Part shown: positions 8,577 through 16,523 of the stretch, one piece after another
Layout of the letters: every line of letters begins with the position of its first letter
Position numbering within the stretch: position 1 is the stretch's first letter
NCBI GenBank assembly: GCA_903904335.1
Contig: CAIVCF010000037.1
Span: 1-63,257 of the forward strand
Length of the DNA: 63,257 nt
Direction of reading: 5' to 3'
Source: an uncultured Chitinophagaceae bacterium
Lineage (GTDB): Bacteria; Bacteroidota; Bacteroidia; Chitinophagales; Chitinophagaceae
Notes under the pieces: generated by a model
Seen by the model: the letters and a program-made list of their open reading frames with translations, nothing else
Database searches by the model: none
What the model was told of the DNA's origin: nothing
Position numbers and translations under genes: made by a program

Positions 8577-10943
8577 ATGAAGAAGTTAGCAGATGACAGA
8601 TGGCAGATGACAGATGACAGAGCATCGTCTTTTATTATAACTCGTTGCTTATTTTCTTGCTGCCATCTGTCATCCATCATCTGTCTTCTGTTCTCCGTCA
8701 TCTGTTCTCTGTCATCCTATTCACAACCTCCTATTGGTTATTGGCGCGAACATTTGAATTATCAAAATACGATACAGGTTTTAAAAGGCGACAAGATTTA
8801 TTGCGCTACACAAACCAACCTTTTCAGTATTGATGCAACAAATGAAATTGAACGATACAGCAAAATAACAGGCTTGAATGATATGGGTGTGAGTTGCATT
8901 GGCTGGGATGACCTTACACAACAATTGGTGATCGCTTACAATAACAGTGATTTGGATCTGCTGAAAGGAAGCATTGTACAAAATATCAGCGATATACAAA
9001 GAAGTACTATCAGCGGAAATAAAACCATTTATAACATTTTTTGCAAAAATGGTTTTGCATATTTATCTACCGGTTTAGGAATCATCGTTACTGATCTTAC
9101 AAAATTCGAGATCAAAGACACTTGGTTTATCGGTAGTAACGGATCGCAGATAAAAGTGAATGCATTCACAACAGATGGCGTTTATTTTTATGCTGCAACT
9201 GATGAGGGTTTAAAAAGAGCAGCGATCAATGCAAACAATTTGGCTGATTACAATAATTGGCTCAACATCAGTGGCAGCAATGGTTTGAGCTTTGGCAGTG
9301 TAAAAAATGTAATGTTTACAAATAACAAAATCATCACACAAAAAAATGATTCCTTATTTGTATTGAATACTAACAATTGGAATTTGATATATGCAGATAC
9401 TTCATGGCCAATTGTAAATACGAACGTATCTTCCAATAATATCACTGTTTGTCAAAGAACAAATGCAGGTGCCAGTAGAGTGATCGAATTAGATGTTACC
9501 GGAAAAATTCTCAAAATAATTGCACAGGCAGGTGTTATTTCATCTCCCCAAAATGCATGGATAGATAACAACACCATTTGGGTTGCTGATTTGTATGGAG
9601 GCTTATCTAATTTTTCAACTTCAGTTCAGCAATTCATTCCAAATGGTCCACCGGGAACGGCAAGTGGTGATATGATCATTCAACACAATGTTTTATACGC
9701 TGCAGCCGGAACAGTGGATGATGCATGGAATTATACGTACAATCGAAATGGTGTTTATTCATTCACTAATGATCAATGGAATTATAAAGGCTATTATAAC
9801 ACACCTGCTTTAGATTCTGTATTAGACTTTATTGCATTAGCTGCAGATCTACGTGATGCAAGCATTTGGGCCGGAAGCTATGGCGGCGGTTTGGTAAACT
9901 TTAATGATAATCAAATAAAAATTTACAAACAGAATTATTTGCAGCCTGCTATTGGTGATGCAACAAGTTATCGTGTCAGTGGATTGGCCTTCGATCAAAA
10001 CAATAATTTGTGGATCGGCAATTATGGCGCACCTCAAAATTTAAAAGTGATCAAAACTGATGGTACTTGGAAATCATTCGGAATACCATTTACCTTAACC
10101 GAAAATGCAATCAGTCAAATTGTAGTGGACGATGCCAATCAATTGTGGATGGTGAGTCCGAAAGGCAACGGTGTTATCTGTTACAACTATGGTAACAGTA
10201 TTGATGCGATCAACGATGATCAATGGAAATATTTACGAACAGGGATCGGCAGCGGAAATTTACCCAGCAACAATGTGTATGCTTTGGCAAAAGATAAAAA
10301 CAGTTTTATCTGGATCGGGACTGATAATGGTATTGCCATTGTGCAATGTGCCTCTTCTATTTTTCAACAAACCTGCGATGCAATTTTACCCATCATTCAG
10401 CAAGATCAGTTTGCCGGATATTTGATGCAGGGGCAAACCGTTCAATCCATTGCTGTTGATGGTGCCAACAGAAAATGGATCGGCACAAAAAATGGTGCTT
10501 GGTTGGTTTCTGCTGAAGGCGATAAGATCATTTATAATTTTACAGTTGATAATTCTCCGCTTTTACACAACGATGTACAAAAAATAACCATCGATCCGCA
10601 AACAGGTGAAGTTTTCTTTGCAACATTCTCCGGAATTTGCAGTTTCAGAAGTACCGCCACCGAAGGCAGCGAAACCAATAATGTCTTAGTGTTTCCCAAT
10701 CCTGTTCCGCCAAATTATAACGGCACGATCGCCATTCGTGGTTTGGTTGAAAACAGTTTAGTAAAAATTGCAGAGCTGCATGGAAGATTGGTGTATCAAA
10801 CAAGAGCGTTAGGCGGACAAGCCATTTGGAACGGCACCAATTACAATGGCTCAAAAGCCTTACCCGGTGTGTATTTGGTGATTGTTAGAAATGATGACGG
10901 TACTGAAAGAACAGTTAGTAAAATTGTTTTTGTGGGAAGGTAA
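8577..10943 (+). CDS. porZ: PorZ-like two-propeller T9SS component with type A sorting domain
   Basis: A 788-residue exported protein close in length to Porphyromonas gingivalis PorZ. After the export signal comes PPIGYWREHLNYQNTIQVL, the typical PorZ start, then two beta-propellers with repeated two-component-regulator-type blades (for example NLWIGNYGAP, FIWIGTDNGIAIV, RKWIGTKNGAWLV), and a C-terminal domain beginning VLVFPNPV and ending ERTVSKIVFVGR, as in type A sorting domains. PorZ is part of the cell-surface attachment complex of the type IX secretion system. The first ~45 codons are built from a dispersed repeat (see 8592-8674), which gives an odd Asp/Arg-rich start before the hydrophobic core. 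An internal ATG at 8607 is an alternative start. Confidence 0.85.
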   Translation: MKKLADDRWQMTDDRASSFIITRCLFSCCHLSSIICLLFSVICSLSSYSQPPIGYWREHLNYQNTIQVLKGDKIYCATQTNLFSIDATNEIERYSKITGLNDMGVSCIGWDDLTQQLVIAYNNSDLDLLKGSIVQNISDIQRSTISGNKTIYNIFCKNGFAYLSTGLGIIVTDLTKFEIKDTWFIGSNGSQIKVNAFTTDGVYFYAATDEGLKRAAINANNLADYNNWLNISGSNGLSFGSVKNVMFTNNKIITQKNDSLFVLNTNNWNLIYADTSWPIVNTNVSSNNITVCQRTNAGASRVIELDVTGKILKIIAQAGVISSPQNAWIDNNTIWVADLYGGLSNFSTSVQQFIPNGPPGTASGDMIIQHNVLYAAAGTVDDAWNYTYNRNGVYSFTNDQWNYKGYYNTPALDSVLDFIALAADLRDASIWAGSYGGGLVNFNDNQIKIYKQNYLQPAIGDATSYRVSGLAFDQNNNLWIGNYGAPQNLKVIKTDGTWKSFGIPFTLTENAISQIVVDDANQLWMVSPKGNGVICYNYGNSIDAINDDQWKYLRTGIGSGNLPSNNVYALAKDKNSFIWIGTDNGIAIVQCASSIFQQTCDAILPIIQQDQFAGYLMQGQTVQSIAVDGANRKWIGTKNGAWLVSAEGDKIIYNFTVDNSPLLHNDVQKITIDPQTGEVFFATFSGICSFRSTATEGSETNNVLVFPNPVPPNYNGTIAIRGLVENSLVKIAELHGRLVYQTRALGGQAIWNGTNYNGSKALPGVYLVIVRNDDGTERTVSKIVFVGR
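8592..8719. repeat. Dispersed GATGACAG-type palindromic repeat inside porZ
   Basis: The arms GATGACAGATGGCAG (8592-8606) and CTGCCATCTGTCATC (8660-8674) are perfectly complementary over 15 bp and continue as degenerate copies of CTGTCATC up to 8719. Related copies lie at 32251-32318 (intergenic) and 47670-47734 (inside another gene). In porZ the repeat stays in frame and encodes most of the export signal. Confidence 0.85.
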
Positions 10944-10980
10944 TTTTGTAGCCGGCTTTTTCAATTCCTTATCAACTTTT

Positions 10981-11000
10981 GTTGCGTCGCACACTTGTAC
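10981..11000 (+). repeat. GTTGCGTCGCAC-family dispersed repeat, copy 1
   Basis: Sequence GTTGCGTCGCACACTTGTAC, 38 bases after the porZ stop. Further copies occur at 17550, 33260, 41894 (reverse), 46794 and 48210 (reverse). The core TGCGTCGCA is self-complementary around a central T. Confidence 0.85.
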
Positions 11001-11174
11001 AGTATTGCTTTCTGCAACAATGTTATTGAATCAATGAAGGTATTTTGATTTTTTGTGACTAAGCCATTCAGATGTCGTTTGCTTTGCCCTGCCATTAATG
11101 GCGGAGCAATTGAAAAATAATTATTTGGCTTTAGCCACAATATTTGTTGAATAAAATTCCTACTTGTACAAGTG

Positions 11175-11201
11175 TTCGACTCTTTCAGTGAAAGAGTCGA
11201 A
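11175..11201. repeat. AGT-loop hairpin repeat, copy 1
   Basis: The arms TTCGACTCTTTC and GAAAGAGTCGAA form a perfect 12-bp stem closed by the loop AGT. Two more copies (49236-49258 and 62958-62978) keep the loop and change stem bases in a compensating way. GTACAAG lies just upstream (11166), as in the neighbouring GTTGCGTCGCAC elements. Confidence 0.8.
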
Positions 11202-11244
11202 GGCAACGGCAGCTTAATAGAATTGTTGTAGTTAAGTACAAAAA

Positions 11245-12723
11245 TTATCTTTCCAATTTAAAACCGGGATCAAGTTTAGGACGTTGAGCCATGTTTGCAA
11301 CCTGCCATCCCGTTAAATACATCCAATCAGTCATGCGTTTCAGTTTTGGATAATTGATATGATTCGCTTTATCCATAGGTGTATGATATTCATCGTGCAA
11401 AACAGTCGTATAGAAAATGGCTGGGATTCCTAAACGTGCATATGGCAAATGATCGCTGCGAAAATAAAAGCCTTCCACATGTGTTGTTTTATCCCATAAA
11501 GTATCTAACAAAAATTTGGGGCCTTGCTTATTGGCGTCCATCGCAATATTTACCAGATCAGTTGAATTACGATGCGGTGGTTGTGAACCCAATAAGGCGG
11601 CACTGTCTGGATCATTTCTTCCGATCATATCACCATTCAAAACAGCAACAATAGATTCTTTGGGAACTGTTGGATGAGATGAATACCATTTAGAACCGAG
11701 CAAGCCTCTTTCTTCTGCCCCATGCCATACAAACAATGCAGAACGTTTACCGGGTTGTTGATGAAATGCCCTTGCAATGGCCAGCAAAGCAACACTGGTA
11801 CTTGCATTATCATCGGCACCATTATAGATGGAATCTGTTCCATACAATTGACGAATTCCATCATGATCCTGATGTCCGCTGAATAAAACGTATTCCTTTT
11901 TTAATAAAGGATCAGTTCCTTCAATAACACCGATAATATTTACAGAGGGATATTCAAAATGTTCTACGTTAATTAAAGCATTCAATTGCAAACCCTGTTG
12001 TTGAACAAAATTCAATTCACTCTTATGCAACCAAATTACAGGAGCTTTTGCAGTTACTTTTTCGTTGGGTCCACCTGTAATATCATACAAACCTCTTGTT
12101 ACCTGTGGCAAAACATGCCGCCAACTATTTTCTGCAAGATCATCGGCAATAAAAATAACAGCGACGGCGCCTTTAGCAGTTAAGTCTGCATAAAATTTTC
12201 TCAGTATTGCTACCGGATATCTTCTTTCTGCCAATGATACATTCAAATTAATTCCTTCAGGTGAAGCCAGAATGGCCACTGCTTTTCCTTTGATATCCGC
12301 TTTTTCTATTTCAGTTTTCGTTCCTTTTCCTAAAAAGACAATGGGTGCTGAAACTTGAGCAGGAGCTGTTTGTGCAATTAAAACATCTTTCCATAATTCA
12401 AAAGATCGATCGCCTATTTTGATGCTGCTGTTAGCTGCAACCCTATTTCTCCACATGGAATAAAATTGAAAATACGTTCCATCATCACCGGCTGGTTTTA
12501 ATCCAACTGCTCTTAATTTATTTTCCAGCCACATGGATACTTTCAATTCATCTAAAGTGCCTGCTTCTCTTCCTTTAAAATGATCGTCTGCCATTTCATA
12601 CAGATCTTTTTTCAGGTCTGCTTCTTTGATAGCAGATAATGCAGTGCTTTTATTCTGAGAGAAGGTTGATGAAATAGTAATTGTTGAAAAAAACAAAATT
12701 GAAATGCTTTGATACAGTTTCAT
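11245..12723 (-). CDS. Secreted M28-family zinc metallopeptidase (aminopeptidase-like)
   Basis: A 492-residue exported protein with an N-terminal signal peptide (MKLYQSISILFFS onward, cleavage near FSQN). A PA domain lies around residues 120-240. The M28 catalytic domain follows with all expected metal ligands: H284 and D286 in SGHQDHD, D304 in GADDNAS, the E337-E338 pair with catalytic Glu, D365 in NGDMIGRN and H447 in HDEYHTPMD. It probably removes N-terminal residues from peptides in the periplasm or outside the cell. The gene is convergent with porZ and sits alone downstream of the arginine operon, which ends in a hairpin terminator before it. Confidence 0.9.
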   Translation of the reverse strand: MKLYQSISILFFSTITISSTFSQNKSTALSAIKEADLKKDLYEMADDHFKGREAGTLDELKVSMWLENKLRAVGLKPAGDDGTYFQFYSMWRNRVAANSSIKIGDRSFELWKDVLIAQTAPAQVSAPIVFLGKGTKTEIEKADIKGKAVAILASPEGINLNVSLAERRYPVAILRKFYADLTAKGAVAVIFIADDLAENSWRHVLPQVTRGLYDITGGPNEKVTAKAPVIWLHKSELNFVQQQGLQLNALINVEHFEYPSVNIIGVIEGTDPLLKKEYVLFSGHQDHDGIRQLYGTDSIYNGADDNASTSVALLAIARAFHQQPGKRSALFVWHGAEERGLLGSKWYSSHPTVPKESIVAVLNGDMIGRNDPDSAALLGSQPPHRNSTDLVNIAMDANKQGPKFLLDTLWDKTTHVEGFYFRSDHLPYARLGIPAIFYTTVLHDEYHTPMDKANHINYPKLKRMTDWMYLTGWQVANMAQRPKLDPGFKLER

Positions 12724-12760
12724 GGTGCAGGTTTTGGGTGTGAATAGCTAAAATACAAAA

Positions 12761-12778
12761 CTCTGCTTTGTAGCAGAG
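12761..12778 (-). terminator. Probable terminator of the arginine operon
   Basis: A 7-bp stem, CTCTGCT with AGCAGAG, closed by a 4-base loop. On the minus strand it is followed by TTTTG and an AT-rich tail. It lies 31 bases past the argH stop and just upstream of the M28 peptidase start. Confidence 0.6.
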
Positions 12779-12809
12779 CTTTATTTATGAATTCATTTTG
12801 CGGAATATG

Positions 12810-14141
12810 TTAAGCTAATAACTTTTCAATAGCAGTATGTACTTTCTCAAAATCAAATGCAGTAAGATTTTGTTGCATCATTGTTTCGATTTTATCGTTA
12901 CATAAATTGCCGATACTTCCTTCATGTGTGTGGTTTACTTCGGTTGAGTAAGTAAATTTTCCGGCTTCAATATCGAGTCCAATTTTTTTATACGCATCTC
13001 TGAAAGGCACCCCTTGTAACACTAATTTATTTACTTCTTCTACACTGAAAATGTATTTATACTTTTCATCCGCAACAATATTTTCTTTTATAGAAATATT
13101 GCTGAGCATCAATGCCGCCATCTGCAAACAATCTTTCAAAGTTGTAAATGCAGGAAACAGATGCTCTTTCAATAATTGCAGATCGCGATGGTAACCACTT
13201 GGCAAATTGGTTGTCATCATGGTGATCTCATTCGGTAATGCTTTGATGCCGTTGCATTTAGAACGGATCAATTCAAATACATCAGGATTTTTTTTGTGCG
13301 GCATGATGCTGCTTCCTGTCGTGAGTTCTGTCGGGAAAGAAACAAAATCGAAATTTTGATTTAAGTACAAACACATGTCCATACTTAATCTTGCCAATGT
13401 ATCAGCAACATTTGCCAATGCCTGTGCAGTGATTCTCTCCGCTTTACCGCGGCCCATTTGTGCATACACCACATTATAATTAAGATCTGCAAAACCTAAT
13501 AATTGAGTAGTTAAGGTTCTGTTGATGGGAAACGAAGAACCGTAACCGGCGGCGCTTCCCAAAGGATTTTTATTGACAACTTTATATGCCGATTGCAAAA
13601 CCGTAACATCATCCACCAGACTTTCTGCATACGCACCAAACCATAAACCGAATGATGATGGCATGGCAATTTGCAAATGCGTATAGCCCGGTAATAAATG
13701 GGCTTTATATTTTTCGCTTTGCTGAATCAATAATTGAAAGAAAGGTTGAATATTGTTGACCAATTCTTCAATCTCGTTTCTTAAAAATAATTTTACATCC
13801 ACCAAAACCTGATCGTTTCTACTTCTAGCTGAGTGAATTTTTTTTCCAACGTCACCTAATTTCTCCGTCAATAAAAATTCAACTTGCGAATGAACATCCT
13901 CAACATTGGGCTGAATGCAGAATGTTGAATGCTGAATGCTTTGATAAATATTTTTTAATTCGTTTATTAATGAAACAGCTTCTTCATTTGTCAATAGTCC
14001 AACGCTGGCAAGCATTTTAGCGTGTGCAATATTTCCGAGCACATCAAAAGGAGCTAATAACAGATCGAACTCACGGTCGTTTCCAACAGTAAAATTTTCT
14101 ACTGCTTTGTTTACATCAATATCTTTTTGCCAGAGTTTCAT
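12810..14141 (-). CDS. argH: Argininosuccinate lyase
   Basis: A 443-residue member of the fumarase/aspartase superfamily that splits argininosuccinate into arginine and fumarate, the last step of arginine synthesis. The superfamily signature GSSIMPHKKNPD is present at about 275-287, with the catalytic loop Ser. VGKKIHSARSRNDQV and the HLQIAMPSSFG segment match the lyase family. Residues about 67-76 (HSTFCIQP) are encoded by a short dispersed repeat replacing a variable surface loop. It is the last gene of the arginine operon, separated from argE by a four-helix-bundle gene that looks like an insertion. Confidence 0.95.
   Translation of the reverse strand: MKLWQKDIDVNKAVENFTVGNDREFDLLLAPFDVLGNIAHAKMLASVGLLTNEEAVSLINELKNIYQSIQHSTFCIQPNVEDVHSQVEFLLTEKLGDVGKKIHSARSRNDQVLVDVKLFLRNEIEELVNNIQPFFQLLIQQSEKYKAHLLPGYTHLQIAMPSSFGLWFGAYAESLVDDVTVLQSAYKVVNKNPLGSAAGYGSSFPINRTLTTQLLGFADLNYNVVYAQMGRGKAERITAQALANVADTLARLSMDMCLYLNQNFDFVSFPTELTTGSSIMPHKKNPDVFELIRSKCNGIKALPNEITMMTTNLPSGYHRDLQLLKEHLFPAFTTLKDCLQMAALMLSNISIKENIVADEKYKYIFSVEEVNKLVLQGVPFRDAYKKIGLDIEAGKFTYSTEVNHTHEGSIGNLCNDKIETMMQQNLTAFDFEKVHTAIEKLLA
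13913..13940. repeat. ATTCAGCATT-type short repeat inside argH
   Basis: On the minus strand the words ATTCAGC, ATTCAAC, ATTCTGC and ATTCAGC follow one another, giving a degenerate 7-9 bp tandem array inside argH (codons about 67-76). It stays in frame and encodes a stretch that the enzyme family has as a variable loop. Confidence 0.6.
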
Positions 14142-14142
14142 A

Positions 14143-14205
14143 TCGGTTTCAGGTTACTGGTTACAAGTTACAAGGATTACGTTACTTGTTTCCGGTTTCG
14201 GGTAG
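14143..14205. repeat. GGTTTCAGGTTAC-type repeat, left copy beside the four-helix-bundle gene
   Basis: A run of degenerate words GGTTTC, AGGTTAC, TGGTTAC, AAGTTAC, CGTTACTTG and CCGGTTTCGGG begins right after the argH start and overlaps the last codons of the four-helix-bundle gene. A partner in the opposite orientation lies at 14617-14648. Confidence 0.75.
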
Positions 14206-14580
14206 AGGAAAATCATTCCAATTATCATCAACCCATTGAATAAATTTATTGATTCTTTTACTTAATGATTCATATTCTTTCTTCAATTCATTATAGGAAG
14301 CTGAATCTTTAAAAGATTCTGTTTCGAATAAGAAATCTAAATGAACAATTGTTTCATCACATTCTGCTTGAGAGTAAACCAAGAACTTAATAAAATCTGC
14401 TTTGTATCTTTTCCTTCCATATCCTTCAACAATCAAAGTAGTAACAGCTTTCGATGATCGCCGAATCTGGCTTCCTTCTTCAAATAACTCGAATTTCGGT
14501 AGTGATAAAGTTAATTTATGAATCAACACAGCCAGTCGTTTGCTCTCTGTATATATTTCTAAATCACGATAGCTTTTCAT
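14182..14580 (-). CDS. Four-helix bundle protein (S23/bAvd-like family)
   Basis: A 132-residue, almost entirely helical protein with the family's typical opening SYRDLEIYTESKRLAVLIHKLT, the middle stretch EEGSQIRRSSKAVTTLIVEGYGR and the YSQAECDETIVHLDFLFET segment. Relatives are encoded by intervening sequences in 23S rRNA genes and as bAvd proteins of diversity-generating retroelements. No reverse transcriptase is nearby, so no such role is suggested here. The gene interrupts the arginine operon between argE and argH and is bounded on both sides by GGTTTCAGGTTAC-type repeats in opposite orientation. Its own C-terminus (PLPETGNK) is partly repeat-encoded. It may be an insertion cassette (inference). 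Confidence 0.8.
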   Translation of the reverse strand: MKSYRDLEIYTESKRLAVLIHKLTLSLPKFELFEEGSQIRRSSKAVTTLIVEGYGRKRYKADFIKFLVYSQAECDETIVHLDFLFETESFKDSASYNELKKEYESLSKRINKFIQWVDDNWNDFPLPETGNK

Positions 14581-14616
14581 GAATTAAATTTATTTAAGAA
14601 TATAAATTCTTCGCTC

Positions 14617-14648
14617 ACCTGAAACAAGCAACATGAAACCTGTAACCT
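14617..14648. repeat. GGTTTCAGGTTAC-type repeat, right copy beside the four-helix-bundle gene
   Basis: The reverse complement reads AGGTTACAGGTTTCATG and then GCTTGTTTCAGGT, matching the left copy at 14143-14205 in inverted orientation. It starts at the stop codon of argE, as if placed exactly behind that gene. Confidence 0.75.
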
Positions 14649-15720
14649 ACCTAACTACATTATCAAGTAACTGAATATACAAATCAATTCCGTTCTTTAT
14701 TTCATCCACATAAATAAATTCATCTGCAGTGTGGCTTCTGGCACTATCACCGGGGCCCATTTTCAAAGTTGGGAAACTCATCAATGCTTTATCACTTGTT
14801 GTAGGTGAACCGTAATACGTTCTTCCTAATTTAATTCCTGATTGAATGATGGGATGTTGCACCGGAATAGAAGTGGAACGCAAACGGCAACTTCTCGGAA
14901 TCACATCACTTACCACATTTGCTTTGATGATATCCAATACTTCTTCAAATGAATACAATTCATTCACACGAACATCCACTGTAAATTTACATTCGCTTGG
15001 TACCACATTATGTTGCGATCCTGCATTGATGATCGTAACACTCATTTTCATCGGCCCTAACAGCTCACTTACTCTGTCAAATTTATAATTCATGAACCAC
15101 TCAATATCTTTTACGGCTTTGTATAAAGCATTCTCTCCTTCTTCCCTTGCTGCATGACCCGGAATACCGTGTGCGATACAATCCAATACCAACAATCCTT
15201 TTTCGGCCAATGCCATATTCATCATGGTGGGTTCGCCTACAATTCCAAAATCAATTTTTGGCAAACGAGGTAATAATATTTCTACACCATTCGGTCCGCT
15301 TATTTCCTCCTCGGCAGTCGCTGCAATGATGATATTGTATTGTAAATTTTCCTGTTTGTGATAATGTAAAAAAGTTGCGATCAGTGAAACCAAACATCCG
15401 CCGGCATCATTACTTCCCAAACCATATAATTTTCCGTCTTTCTCGATCGGTTCAAATGGATTTAAAGTATAAGCCTTGTTTGGTTTTACGGTATCATGAT
15501 GGGAGTTAAGAAGAATAGTAGGTTTACTTTCATCAAAGTATTTATTTTTTGCCCAGATATTGTTCAGGTATTGATGAGTGACTACTCCTCTTGACTCTAA
15601 GAAAGCCTGAATGATTTCAGCAGTCTCTTCTTCTTCTTTGCTTAATGAAGCTGTAGTGATCAACTTTTTTAAAAGACTGAAAGCGTCTGTATATAATATA
15701 TTTAATTCCTGCTCACTCAT
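14647..15720 (-). CDS. argE: M20 family N-acyl-citrulline/ornithine deacylase
   Basis: A 357-residue M20 zinc amidohydrolase. Metal-binding residues are visible in NSHHDTVKPN (His and Asp), GLGSNDAGG (bridging Asp), ATAEEEISG (catalytic Glu pair) and the GEPT segment, and a dimerisation domain lies in the middle. In organisms that use ArgF', the deacylase acts on N-acylcitrulline rather than N-acetylornithine, and that is the expected role here between carbamoylation and argininosuccinate synthesis (inference from the neighbouring argF'). It overlaps argB by 4 bases (ATGA type), so the two are translationally coupled. Confidence 0.88.
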   Translation of the reverse strand: MSEQELNILYTDAFSLLKKLITTASLSKEEEETAEIIQAFLESRGVVTHQYLNNIWAKNKYFDESKPTILLNSHHDTVKPNKAYTLNPFEPIEKDGKLYGLGSNDAGGCLVSLIATFLHYHKQENLQYNIIIAATAEEEISGPNGVEILLPRLPKIDFGIVGEPTMMNMALAEKGLLVLDCIAHGIPGHAAREEGENALYKAVKDIEWFMNYKFDRVSELLGPMKMSVTIINAGSQHNVVPSECKFTVDVRVNELYSFEEVLDIIKANVVSDVIPRSCRLRSTSIPVQHPIIQSGIKLGRTYYGSPTTSDKALMSFPTLKMGPGDSARSHTADEFIYVDEIKNGIDLYIQLLDNVVR

Positions 15721-16517
15721 TGAACGATGCTTGTTCCGGAACTGCCGGAAATTAATTGATTCAATTCCTCAGCTTTACCAATGATCACTCTTTTTACTCC
15801 GCTTTGTAATGCAGCGAAAGCATTATCCAGCTTGGGTATCATTCCTTCAAATATTTTCTTTTCTTCTTTTAATTTTTTGAATGATGATGGATCGATTGTT
15901 TCAATAACACTTGATTCATCATTCACATCGAGCAACACTCCATTCTTTTCGAAAGAATAGATCAATTCAACATCATACAAACTGCTCAATGCTTTGGCTG
16001 TTTCCTGTGCGATGGTATCAGCATTTGTATTTAATAATTGTCCGGTTACATCTACTGTGATCGGCGCAAGAACAACTGCTATATTTTGATCTAACAAGCT
16101 TTTTAAAAAAGCTGAATTTACTTGATCAACATCTCCAACAAAACCATAATCAATACCCCCAACCCCTAAAGGAGAGTTAGAACCACGTTTATGAGAAACA
16201 ATACAATTTCCATCTGCACCGCTTAATCCGATAGCATTGCATTGGTATGCTTGCAATTTCGCTACAATATCTTTATTGATCGATCCGGCATACACCATTG
16301 TTACAATCTTTAGTGTTTCTGCATCAGTGATCCTTCTTCCATCGATCATTTGTTGTTCAACGCCTAATTGCTTTGCTAATTTGGTTGCTAATTTTCCACC
16401 ACCGTGAACTAGTATTTTTCCTCCTTCCATCAATGCGAATGATTGCAAGAATGAAGAAAGTTTTGTTTCATCATCGATAATGTTACCGCCAATCTTTATG
16501 ACATATAACTTCTCCAT
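15717..16517 (-). CDS. argB: Acetylglutamate kinase
   Basis: A 266-residue amino-acid kinase that phosphorylates N-acylglutamate, the second step of arginine synthesis. Seen motifs: VIKIGGNII at the start (phosphate-binding Lys and Gly residues), LVHGGGK, the substrate segment DGRRITDAETL, IGLSGADGN, DYGFVGDV and NTNADTIAQETA. Between GADGNCIV and DYGFVGDV there is an insertion of about eight residues (GSNSPLGVGG) encoded by a dispersed repeat also found in argC and at the argF' end. No N-terminal extension of the arginine-sensitive hexameric type is present. It sits between argF' (6-base gap) and argE (4-base overlap). Confidence 0.93.
   Translation of the reverse strand: MEKLYVIKIGGNIIDDETKLSSFLQSFALMEGGKILVHGGGKLATKLAKQLGVEQQMIDGRRITDAETLKIVTMVYAGSINKDIVAKLQAYQCNAIGLSGADGNCIVSHKRGSNSPLGVGGIDYGFVGDVDQVNSAFLKSLLDQNIAVVLAPITVDVTGQLLNTNADTIAQETAKALSSLYDVELIYSFEKNGVLLDVNDESSVIETIDPSSFKKLKEEKKIFEGMIPKLDNAFAALQSGVKRVIIGKAEELNQLISGSSGTSIVQ
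16155..16180. repeat. CTCCTTTAGGGGTTGGGGGT-type repeat inside argB
   Basis: On the minus strand this reads CTAACTCTCC followed by TTTAGGGGTTGGGGGT. Related copies lie at 16534-16563 (end of argF') and 19548-19575 (inside argC). All three are in frame and encode Ser/Leu/Gly-rich peptides. Confidence 0.75.
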
Positions 16518-16523
16518 AATCTT

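Larger units (their letters stand above)
10944..11244. other. Intergenic region between convergent genes, filled with repeats
   Basis: About 300 bases between the ends of porZ and the M28 peptidase gene. No credible gene. It contains one copy of the GTTGCGTCGCAC element and one copy of the AGT-loop hairpin, both listed separately. The hairpin may act as a bidirectional terminator. Confidence 0.6.

Noticed and set aside
10961-11206. An 81-codon frame in the gap after porZ
   Set aside because: It spans two dispersed repeats and has no protein-like pattern. The gap is better explained as non-coding.
14182-14580. Accessory protein of a diversity-generating retroelement
   Set aside because: The four-helix-bundle family includes such proteins, but no reverse transcriptase, template repeat or variable repeat lies nearby.
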